Source: Corallococcus macrosporus
Lineage (GTDB): Bacteria > Myxococcota > Myxococcia > Myxococcales > Myxococcaceae
DNA: 64,000 nt
Assembly: GCF_017302985.1 (NCBI RefSeq)
Contig: NZ_JAFIMU010000007.1
Location: 930,001-994,000 of the forward strand
Direction of reading: 5' to 3'
Both the position numbers and the translations under genes were made by a program. Shown in pieces: positions 21,598-28,599 of the stretch (the stretch's first letter is position 1; every line of letters begins with the position of its first letter). The notes under the pieces were generated by a model. That model was not told where the DNA came from. It saw only the letters and a list, made by a program, of their open reading frames with translations, and did not search any database.

Positions 21598-22143
21598 ATG
21601 GCCACGAAGAAGAAGACCCCTGCATCCAAGAAGGCGAAGGCGAAGACCGGCACCCGGGCTCCGGCCCGCAAGAAGACGGCCGCCAAGAAGGCGAAAAGCG
21701 GCGTGCGTCCGCCGCCGCGCAAGAAGACCGCCGCCGCGCGCAAGAAGGCCCCGAAGGCCGCTGCCCCGCCGCCGCCGCCCAAGCCCGCGGACAACCCGAA
21801 GGCGCGCGAGCTGGCGCGCCGCATCGGCAACCTGCTGCTGGACAAGAAGGCCACGGACGTCGTCATCCTCGACATGCGCGGGATGACGTCCTACGCGGAC
21901 TACATCGTCATCGCCTCCGGCGAGAGCGACCGCCAGGTGAGCGCCATGGCGGAGAACGTCCAGGTGCAGCTCAAGCAGGAGCAGCAGCCCCTGCGCCCCA
22001 TCAGCACGGAAGGCCTGGAGACGGGCCAGTGGGTGCTGCTGGATTACGACGACGTCGTGGCCCACCTCTTCAACGGCGAGGTGCGCGCCTTCTACGACCT
22101 GGACGGGCTGTGGGCGGACGCGCCCCGGGAGAAGCTGGCCTAA
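21598..22143 (+). CDS. rsfS: ribosome silencing factor with Lys/Ala/Pro-rich N-terminal tail
   Basis: RsfS (Iojap family) binds ribosomal protein uL14 and blocks joining of the subunits when nutrients fall. The conserved core is about residues 66-175 (KARELARRIGNLLLDKKATDVVILDMRGMTSYADYIVIASGESDRQVSAMAENV, then WVLLDYDDVVAHLFNGEVRAFYDLDGLW, ending ADAP). The first about 65 residues are a basic, histone-H1-like tail of repeated AKK/ARKK blocks and a proline run, absent from typical RsfS. It starts at ATG 21598; rlmH follows after 6 bases, a common rsfS-rlmH pairing. Confidence 0.95.
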   Translation: MATKKKTPASKKAKAKTGTRAPARKKTAAKKAKSGVRPPPRKKTAAARKKAPKAAAPPPPPKPADNPKARELARRIGNLLLDKKATDVVILDMRGMTSYADYIVIASGESDRQVSAMAENVQVQLKQEQQPLRPISTEGLETGQWVLLDYDDVVAHLFNGEVRAFYDLDGLWADAPREKLA

Positions 22144-22149
22144 GCCGCC

Positions 22150-22614
22150 GTGAAGGTCCGCCTCCTCTCCATCGGCAAGGACCGCTCCGGGCTGTTCGAG
22201 CCCGCCGTGCAGGAGTACGCGCGGCGGCTCGAGCACTACACGCGCTTCGAGCTGCTGGAGCTGAACGAAGCCTCGGGCCGCAAGCTCAAGCCCGGCGAGG
22301 CGAAGTCCGCGGAGGCCACCGCCATCCTGGGCAAGCGCAAGCCGCAGGACTGGATTGTCGCGCTGGACGAGCGCGGCACCCTGCTGGATTCCGTGGAGCT
22401 CAGCCGCTACGTCGCCAAGGCGCAGACGGGCTCGAAGGACCTGCTCTTCGTCATCGGCGGCGACGAGGGGCTGGATGACTCGGTGCGCGGCGCGGCGCAT
22501 CAGGTGATGTCACTGTCGCGGATGACGCTGCCCCACCGGCTGGCGCGGGTGGTGCTCATCGAGCAGCTCTACCGCGCGTTCACCATCCTGAAGGGCGAGC
22601 CCTACCACAAGTAG
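22150..22614 (+). CDS. rlmH: 23S rRNA pseudouridine-1915 N3-methyltransferase
   Basis: A SPOUT-class methyltransferase of 154 residues that methylates pseudouridine 1915 in helix 69 of 23S rRNA, using AdoMet on assembled 70S ribosomes. Family blocks: [10 protein letters not shown] at the start, [28 protein letters not shown] (the SPOUT knot/AdoMet loop), and the C-terminal [22 protein letters not shown]. Translation starts at GTG 22150, six bases after the rsfS stop, so the two form an operon. Confidence 0.97.
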   Translation: MKVRLLSIGKDRSGLFEPAVQEYARRLEHYTRFELLELNEASGRKLKPGEAKSAEATAILGKRKPQDWIVALDERGTLLDSVELSRYVAKAQTGSKDLLFVIGGDEGLDDSVRGAAHQVMSLSRMTLPHRLARVVLIEQLYRAFTILKGEPYHK

Positions 22615-22693
22615 GCGGCCGGGCAGGCCGGCCCGAGGCGCTGGAGCCCGGGGCGTCAGGGCGCGTGGAGTGCCCGCGTCGGGACCGGCCATC

Positions 22694-23839
22694 ATGAACA
22701 CCCCTTCTCCTGAAACCTCCACGGCCGCCACCGTGCGCATCATCGCCTCGCCCCAGTCCTGGGTGGAGGGCGAGGCCGTCCGCCAGTTGGAGGCGGTGTC
22801 GCGCCTGCCCGGCATGCGGCTCGCGGTGGGACTGCCGGACCTGCATCCCGGCAAGGGCGCCCCGGTGGGCGCGGCCTTCGAGTCCGAGGGCTTCTTGTAT
22901 CCCTACCTCGTGGGCAGCGACATCGGCTGTGGCATGGGGTTGTGGGACGTGGATCTGCTGACGCGCAAGGCGAAGGCGGAGCGCTGGGCGGCGAAGCTGG
23001 ACCTGGAGGGGCCGTGGGAGGGGGACACGAAGTCGGTGCTCACGGAGCACGGCGCGCGCGCCGCGGGCTTCGAGTCGGCGCTGGGCACGGTGGGCGGCGG
23101 CAACCACTTCGCGGAGGTGCAGCGGGTGGAGGAGGTGCACGACACGCGCGTCTTCGAGGCGCTGGGCCTGCGGGAGGAGCGGCTCTTGCTGCTCGTGCAC
23201 TCGGGGTCGCGCGGGCTGGGGGAGGCCATCCTGCGCAAGCATGTCGACCGGCACGCGGCGGGCGGACTGGCGGCGGACTCGGATGAGGCGCGCGAATACC
23301 TCAAGCGGCATGACGGCGCGGTGCTGTGGGCGAAGGCGAACCGGGCGATGGTGGCGCAGCGGGTGTTGGATGGGATTGGGGCGACGGGGCGGCGGGTGCT
23401 GGACGTGTGCCACAACAGCGTGACCGCGAGACATGCGGACGGACGCATGTGGTGGTTGCACCGCAAGGGCGCGGCGCCGTGGGACGAGGGGCCGGTGGTG
23501 ATTCCCGGCAGCCGTGGGGCGCTGAGTTACCTGGTGTTGCCGGTGGGCACGGGCGAGCAGAGCGCCTACAGCCTGGCGCACGGCGCGGGGCGCAAGTGGA
23601 CGCGCACGGCGGCGCGGGAGCGGCTGAAGGAGCGCTTCACGGCGGAGTCGCTGACGCGCACGTCCTTCAAGAGTCACGTCGTGTGCGAGGACCGGGACCT
23701 GCTCTTCGAGGAGGCGCCGCCCGCGTACAAGGCCATCGACCGCGTGGTGACGGACCTGGTGGAGGCGGGGCTGGTGCGGGTGGTGGCGACGCTGGCGCCG
23801 GTGCTCACGTACAAGACGCGGGGCCGCACGGCGGAGTGA
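22694..23839 (+). CDS. RtcB-family RNA ligase-like protein (short type)
   Basis: A 381-residue member of the RtcB family, which joins RNA 3'-phosphate or 2',3'-cyclic phosphate to 5'-OH ends via a GMP-histidine intermediate with Mn2+. Metal and catalytic residues are present: GLPDLHPGKGAPVG, VGSDIGCGMGL (Asp 75, Cys 79), GGGNHF (Asn 137, His 138), VHSGSRGLG (His 169), CHN (His 240) and the GMP-accepting His in AHGAGR (His 296). It is shorter than E. coli RtcB and belongs to the compact branch often paired with release factor PrfH, but no prfH is next to it. I start at ATG 22694; GTG 22670 would add eight residues. The cellular substrate is unknown. Confidence 0.88.
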   Translation: MNTPSPETSTAATVRIIASPQSWVEGEAVRQLEAVSRLPGMRLAVGLPDLHPGKGAPVGAAFESEGFLYPYLVGSDIGCGMGLWDVDLLTRKAKAERWAAKLDLEGPWEGDTKSVLTEHGARAAGFESALGTVGGGNHFAEVQRVEEVHDTRVFEALGLREERLLLLVHSGSRGLGEAILRKHVDRHAAGGLAADSDEAREYLKRHDGAVLWAKANRAMVAQRVLDGIGATGRRVLDVCHNSVTARHADGRMWWLHRKGAAPWDEGPVVIPGSRGALSYLVLPVGTGEQSAYSLAHGAGRKWTRTAARERLKERFTAESLTRTSFKSHVVCEDRDLLFEEAPPAYKAIDRVVTDLVEAGLVRVVATLAPVLTYKTRGRTAE

Positions 23840-23896
23840 GCGGCACGGGGCTGGCACGAGGGGCGCGAGGATGCGCTGCCCCTGGGAGCCCCGGTG

Positions 23897-24598
23897 ATGT
23901 GGAAGGCCCTGCTGGATTTGCTTTATCCGCCCATGTGTCTGGCCTGCGCGAAGGTGCTGCCGGGCATGGGCGCGGTGTTCTGCGAGACGTGTGACACGGC
24001 GCTGGAGCGGCTGCCGCCGGTGTGTTGCCGGACGTGCGCGGAGCCCGGTGCGTTTCCCGGGAGCACCTGTCCCCGCTGCCGGACGGTGCCGCCACCGTTC
24101 AGCCGGGCCTGGGCGCCGTTCGCGCACGAGGGGCCGGTGGCGAGGGCCATCCACCGGTTCAAGTACGAGGACCAGCCGGACCTCGCGGCGCCGCTGGGAG
24201 CGCTGCTCGCGGACGAAGCACGCCGGTTCCTCAGGACCGCGCCCGGCTGCGTGGTGGCGTTGCCGCTGCATGCGAGGCGCTTCCGGAAGCGGCAGTACGA
24301 CCAGGCGCACCTGCTCGCGAGTGAGCTGGCGAAGGCCACGGGGCGGACGGCGCCGGGAGGCTGGCTGACGCGCACGCGGGAGACGCGACGGCAGGTGGGG
24401 CTGAGTGAGGCGGAGCGCGCGGGCAACGTGGCCGGAGCGTTCGTGGCGTCGCGGGAGGTGAAGGGGCAGGAGGTGTTGCTCCTGGACGACGTGTTCACCA
24501 CGGGCTCCACCGCGCGGGCCGCGGGCATCGCGCTACGAGACGCAGGGGCCACACGGGTGGAGGTGCTCACATTGGCGAGGGCGTTCACCCTCACTTGA
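23897..24598 (+). CDS. ComF-family phosphoribosyltransferase-like protein
   Basis: A 233-residue ComF-type protein. The N-terminus carries two cysteine clusters that may bind zinc (CLACAKV..., then CETC, CCRTC and CPRC). The C-terminal phosphoribosyltransferase fold has AIHRFKYE near residue 79, VVALPLHARRFRKRQYDQAHLLA, and the PRPP-binding motif VLLLDDVFTTGSTA. ComF is required for DNA uptake or processing in competent bacteria; the family is widespread also in non-competent species. I start at ATG 23897 (a GTG is just upstream) with a GGGAGC site before it. The 3' end overlaps the convergent Uma2 gene by 8 bases. Confidence 0.9.
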   Translation: MWKALLDLLYPPMCLACAKVLPGMGAVFCETCDTALERLPPVCCRTCAEPGAFPGSTCPRCRTVPPPFSRAWAPFAHEGPVARAIHRFKYEDQPDLAAPLGALLADEARRFLRTAPGCVVALPLHARRFRKRQYDQAHLLASELAKATGRTAPGGWLTRTRETRRQVGLSEAERAGNVAGAFVASREVKGQEVLLLDDVFTTGSTARAAGIALRDAGATRVEVLTLARAFTLT

Positions 24599-25436
24599 GC
24601 CGGGCGAGCTCGGCCTGGACTTCCGCGAGCCGACGCTCCAATTCCTCGCGGCTCTGTGCCTCCAGCTCGCGACGCTGCGCTTCCCTCGCGAGACGCGTCT
24701 CCAATTCCTCGCGACGCCGTGCCTCCTCCGCCAGACGCCTCTCAGCGTCTTCCGCGCGTCGTTGAAGCCCCATCGCCTGGTCTTCCAGCCTGCTGAAGAG
24801 TTCTCTCAACTCCAACAGCGGAGCGTCGTCTGCCCAGAAACGCAGGTGCTCCCCTTCGACCTGAAGCTCAAGTCCCAGCACCGCGGAGACGTAACGGCCT
24901 TGCCGCGGCTCCATGCGCGAGTAGACACGCGCATCACGTGTCGCCAGGTGGTAGCCCTCCAGCGTGAGCCGTCCACCGTCAAAGATGAAGTACTCGGGAA
25001 TTCCCAACCGGGCATAGCGGCTCACGTTGAACTCGGCGTCTTTCTTCCTGTCGCCGCCAACATGCACTTCCATCACCCAATCGAGCCCGTGCCCCTCGTG
25101 GCTGACCACCCACTTGTCTCGGGAATGAGACTCCGCGTCCAGGACAACCAACAGGTCAGGCGCGAAGCGCCGCTCCGCTGGGTAATACACGGGCAACTCC
25201 GAGCCCACGTACACCTTGCGGCCACGGCGCGTGAAGAACCCTTCAAGGACATCCACCACGCTCCGCTTCGGCTTGGAGTGGCGATCCCCCTCGGGCATCG
25301 CCATTTCTTCGTACGTCACCTCACCCGGCAGTGTGGCCACCACCCGGTCCCGCTCCTCCTGCCCCATCCGGTCCCACTCTTCCTGCGAAGGCGCCCGGGG
25401 GAAGGCGTCTCCAACCTTGTCGGTATGACGTCCCAT
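24591..25436 (-). CDS. Uma2-family (DUF820) putative endonuclease-fold protein with C-terminal coiled coil
   Basis: A 281-residue protein. The Uma2 core, a PD-(D/E)xK-related fold of unknown function, covers about 10-200: EEWDRMGQEERDRVVATLPGEVTYEEM, SELPVYYPAERRFAPDLLVVLD, WVMEVHVGGDRKKDAEFNVSRYARLGIPEYFIFDGG. The C-terminal about 70 residues are a heptad-like Arg/Glu coiled coil. I start at ATG 25436; ATG 25466 (MGPTRRRLKV) is an alternative. The family is greatly expanded in some bacteria and its role is unclear. By eye it has lower G+C than neighbouring genes. Confidence 0.8.
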   Translation of the reverse strand: MGRHTDKVGDAFPRAPSQEEWDRMGQEERDRVVATLPGEVTYEEMAMPEGDRHSKPKRSVVDVLEGFFTRRGRKVYVGSELPVYYPAERRFAPDLLVVLDAESHSRDKWVVSHEGHGLDWVMEVHVGGDRKKDAEFNVSRYARLGIPEYFIFDGGRLTLEGYHLATRDARVYSRMEPRQGRYVSAVLGLELQVEGEHLRFWADDAPLLELRELFSRLEDQAMGLQRRAEDAERRLAEEARRREELETRLAREAQRRELEAQSREELERRLAEVQAELARLK

Positions 25437-25556
25437 GACCTTGAGCCTGCGTCGGGTAGGTCCCATGGTCAATCGCCCCCGCGCAGGCCCTGAGCAAGCA
25501 ACACGCCAAGAGACTTCCGCGCAGTGTCTATGCTGCGCGGAGAGAGGAAGCTCACG

Positions 25557-25856
25557 ATGCTGACGCCAGAGGAGCACAAGCGGGCGCGCGGGGGCAGGCT
25601 GCTGGCGCATGGCAGCTGGTGGCTCTACGTCATCGCGGTGCTGATCCAGCGGCTCGCGGATCCCGCGCTGCTCGGCTCACGGCCCCTGGGTTACGTCCTG
25701 GTGCTGCTCTTCGGCTCCGGGTTCGTCATGGGGCTCGTGGCGCTCCTCCGCCACAAGCGCTACCGGCCTGCCCGGGTGTTCGCGCCCGCGGTGGCGGGGA
25801 TCATCCTGAACGGCTTCGTCTTCGCCAGCATCGCCATCGTCATGGCCGGGGAGTAG
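25557..25856 (+). CDS. small integral membrane protein of unknown function
   Basis: A 99-residue protein starting at ATG 25557, with GAGAGGAAG 8 bases upstream. Three hydrophobic segments are visible (WWLYVIAVLIQRLAD, LGYVLVLLFGSGFVMGLVALL, VFAPAVAGIILNGFVFASIAIVM). No family is recognised. Its 3' end overlaps the convergent DUF3817 gene by 17 bases. Confidence 0.7.
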   Translation: MLTPEEHKRARGGRLLAHGSWWLYVIAVLIQRLADPALLGSRPLGYVLVLLFGSGFVMGLVALLRHKRYRPARVFAPAVAGIILNGFVFASIAIVMAGE

Positions 25857-26157
25857 GCGCGCTCAGCGCCTCTTCGCCCCGCAGCTGCGCGTCCAGCCAG
25901 AACGTCCCGCCCGGCACGAGCGAGGCCACGAAGGCCACGGCGATCCGCTTCACGTCCCAGCGGTATTCGATGGCCGCCATCATCAGCGTGTAGAGGTACG
26001 CCATGAACAGCAGGCCGTGCGCCATGCCCACCACGCGCACGCCCAGCGGCATGTGCAGCACGTACTTCAGCGGCATGGCGATGAGCAGCAGCACCAGGAA
26101 GGACAGGCCTTCCCAGAAGGCGACGGCGCGGAAACGGCCCAGGGCGGTCTTCAGCAT
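25840..26157 (-). CDS. DUF3817 family integral membrane protein
   Basis: A 105-residue membrane protein of the DUF3817 family: LGRFRAVAFWEGLSFLVLLLIAMPLKYV, the conserved VVGMAHGLLFMAYLYTLMMA block, then LVPGGTFWLDAQLRGEE. Three helices are predicted and the family function is unknown. The ATG at 26157 has GAGAGAGG just upstream; the longer reading is not family-like. Confidence 0.85.
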   Translation of the reverse strand: MLKTALGRFRAVAFWEGLSFLVLLLIAMPLKYVLHMPLGVRVVGMAHGLLFMAYLYTLMMAAIEYRWDVKRIAVAFVASLVPGGTFWLDAQLRGEEALSAPTPRP

Positions 26158-26323
26158 GACGTCCTCTCTCCTCTGCCCCTCCCCTGCCGTCAAGACTCCC
26201 GCGCCTGCCCGCTCCAGGTCCTGCCTGACGTCATGACGTCCCCGCCGCGCGCCGGATGTCGGGCGCATCACGCCCCCCACCTTCCTCCACCCGTCCACCC
26301 CCGGAGGCTGTTATCCCCTGCGC

Positions 26324-27370
26324 GTGGACCCCACCCAGATGAACCCTTCGCTTCCCGCCCTCGCGCGCGAGGCCGCCGAGGCTCCGGCCGCCGCCCGCCG
26401 CCAGCTCGAGCGCTGCCGCGACACCTTCGCCTACCTGGGGGCTCGCCTGCGGCGCACGCCTCCCCGCTTCGTCGTCACCTGCGCGCGCGGCAGCTCCGAC
26501 CATGCGGCCGTCTACGGCAAGTATCTGATTGAAACCACGCTGGGCCGCGCCGTGGCGTCCATGGGCCCCAGCGTCGCCTCCGTCTACAACACGCGCTCGC
26601 TGGACCTGCGCGACGCGCTCTTCATCGCCGTGTCCCAGTCCGGCCAGAGCCCCGACCTGCTGCGCATGACCGAGGCCGCGCGCGCGGGGGGCGCCGTCGT
26701 GCTGGGCTTCGTCAACGACGAGTCCTCGCCGCTGAGCGCGCTGTGCGACGTGCGCATCCCGCTGTCCGCCGGTCCCGAGCACAGCGTCGCCGCCACCAAG
26801 TCCTATCTGCTCTCCGGCCTCGCCTTCCTCCAGCTCGTCGCGCACTGGTCGGACGCCTCGGAGCTGCACGACGCGGCCCGGCGGCTCCCGGACGCGCTGG
26901 AGGCCGCGGGGAAGCTGGACTGGTGGTCGGCGCTCGCGACGCTCCAGGAGGCCACCAGCCTCTACGTCGTCGGCCGGGGCAGCGGCCTGGGCGCCGCGCT
27001 GGAGATGGCCCTCAAGCTCAAGGAGACCTGCCGCATGCACGCGGAGGCGTTCAGCACGGCGGAGGTCCTTCACGGTCCGCTCGGGCTCGTGCGGCCGGGC
27101 TTCCCCGTGCTCGCGCTGGGCCAGGAGGACAACGCCGCGCAGGGCACGCGCGACGTCGTGCAGCGCATGGTCGAGCTGGGCGCGAGCGTCCACACCGCCC
27201 TGCCCGTCCCCGGCGCGCACTCCCTGCCCACGCTGCCGGACCTGCCCGCGGCGCTCGCGCCGCTCTGCCAGGTGCAGAGCTTCTACTTCGCGGTGCACCA
27301 GCTCGCGACGGCACGCGGACTGGACCCGGACGCGCCCGCGCACCTGCGCAAGGTCACGGAGACCGTGTGA
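26324..27370 (+). CDS. SIS-domain glucosamine-6-phosphate deaminase/isomerase (NagB-II/GlmS-like)
   Basis: Two tandem sugar-isomerase (SIS) domains make up this 348-residue cytoplasmic protein: FVVTCARGSSDHAAVYGKYL and FIAVSQSGQSPDLLRM in the first, SLYVVGRGSGLGAALEMALKLKETCRMHAEAF and HGPLGLV in the second. It lacks the glutamine-amidotransferase half of GlmS and so fits the NagB-II type that converts glucosamine-6-P to fructose-6-P and ammonia. The start is GTG 26324 (GGAGG about 16 bases upstream; ATG 26339 is an alternative). The stop overlaps the nagA start by one base, and a chitinase follows, giving a clear chitin-degradation context. Confidence 0.88.
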   Translation: MDPTQMNPSLPALAREAAEAPAAARRQLERCRDTFAYLGARLRRTPPRFVVTCARGSSDHAAVYGKYLIETTLGRAVASMGPSVASVYNTRSLDLRDALFIAVSQSGQSPDLLRMTEAARAGGAVVLGFVNDESSPLSALCDVRIPLSAGPEHSVAATKSYLLSGLAFLQLVAHWSDASELHDAARRLPDALEAAGKLDWWSALATLQEATSLYVVGRGSGLGAALEMALKLKETCRMHAEAFSTAEVLHGPLGLVRPGFPVLALGQEDNAAQGTRDVVQRMVELGASVHTALPVPGAHSLPTLPDLPAALAPLCQVQSFYFAVHQLATARGLDPDAPAHLRKVTETV

Positions 27371-28542
27371 TGACCACCGTCCTTCAGGGCGCTCGCGTCT
27401 TCACCGGGGACCAGGTCCTCGAAGGTCACGCTGTCGTCCTTGAAGGCGACTCCGTCCACGCCGTCGTCCCCGCCTCCGCAATCCCTCTCAACGCCGCCGT
27501 GCACACGCTGCCCGGTGACACGCTGCTGGCTCCCGGCTTCGTGGACGTGCAGGTCAACGGCGCGGGCGGAGTGCTCTTCAACGACACGCCCACCGTGGAG
27601 GCCGCGCTCGCCATCGCCTCCGCCATGCGCGCGTGCGGCACCACGGGCCTGCTGCCCACCTTCATCACCGACGACGCCGCCCGCATGCGCGACGCCTGCG
27701 AGGCCGCGCTCACCGCGACTTCGCGCCCGGACAGCGGCGTGCTCGGCATCCACCTGGAAGGCCCCTTCATCAGCCGCGAGCGCGCGGGCGTCCACGTGCC
27801 GTCGTTCATCCGCACGCCCGACCCTCGCGACCTGGACTACCTCACCGCCCTGCCCCGCCGCTTCGCCGCGCACGGTGGCCGCGTGCTGATGACGCTCGCG
27901 CCCGAGTGCGTGGATGACGCCACCCTGCGCCGCCTCGCCACCTCCGGCGTGGTGCTCAGCGCGGGCCACACCGCCGCCACCAGCGAGCGCACCACCCAGG
28001 CCCTGCACGCGGGCGTGCGCGGCTTCACCCACCTGTTCAACGCCATGCCGCCGGTGATGAACCGTCAGCCCGGCCCCGTCGTCGCCGCGCTCACCCAGGA
28101 CGACGCGTGGTGCGGCGTCATCGCGGACGGCGTGCACGTGCACGCGGACAACCTGCGCCTGCTCCTCAAGGTCAAACCTCCGGGCAAGGTGTTCCTCGTC
28201 ACGGACGCCATGCCGCCCGTCGGCACGCCCGTCACGTCCTTCACCCTCCAGGGACGCACCATCCTGCGCCGCCACGGCCGGCTGGAGACCGAGGACGGCA
28301 CGCTCGCGGGCGCGGACATCGACCTCACGGCGGCGGTGCGCCACTGCGTCCACTCGCTCGGCGTGCCCCTGGAGGACGCGCTGCGCATGGCCTCGCTCCA
28401 CCCCGCCACGTTCATCGGACTGCACGGCCACCGCGGCCGCATCGCTCCGGGACAGCGCGCGGACCTCGTGCTGCTGAAGCCGGACCTTTCCGTCCACAGC
28501 ACATGGGTGGGCGGACAGACAAAATCCAACGCCAGCCATTAA
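27370..28542 (+). CDS. nagA: N-acetylglucosamine-6-phosphate deacetylase
   Basis: Removes acetate from GlcNAc-6-P; with the preceding gene product it converts the sugar to fructose-6-P. The amidohydrolase fold of 390 residues includes APGFVDVQVNGAGGVLF, the metal Glu in HLEGPF (Glu 130), His 200 in AGHTAAT, His 221 in THLFNAM and the catalytic Asp 279 in VTDAM. The start codon ATG overlaps the upstream stop (TGATG), so the two are coupled. The chitinase gene begins 58 bases later. No NagC- or NagR-like regulator is seen nearby. Confidence 0.95.
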   Translation: MTTVLQGARVFTGDQVLEGHAVVLEGDSVHAVVPASAIPLNAAVHTLPGDTLLAPGFVDVQVNGAGGVLFNDTPTVEAALAIASAMRACGTTGLLPTFITDDAARMRDACEAALTATSRPDSGVLGIHLEGPFISRERAGVHVPSFIRTPDPRDLDYLTALPRRFAAHGGRVLMTLAPECVDDATLRRLATSGVVLSAGHTAATSERTTQALHAGVRGFTHLFNAMPPVMNRQPGPVVAALTQDDAWCGVIADGVHVHADNLRLLLKVKPPGKVFLVTDAMPPVGTPVTSFTLQGRTILRRHGRLETEDGTLAGADIDLTAAVRHCVHSLGVPLEDALRMASLHPATFIGLHGHRGRIAPGQRADLVLLKPDLSVHSTWVGGQTKSNASH

Positions 28543-28599
28543 CCCGGAAAAATGGGGACGTGACTCCTTCCGCGTGTACCGCAGGCGAGGAGAACACGA

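Noticed and set aside
23854-23870. TGGCACGAGGGGCGC as sigma-54 promoter upstream of the ComF gene
   Set aside because: GG/GC spacing fits, but the -12 element is GCGC, two mismatches from TTGC, and no regulatory context supports it.
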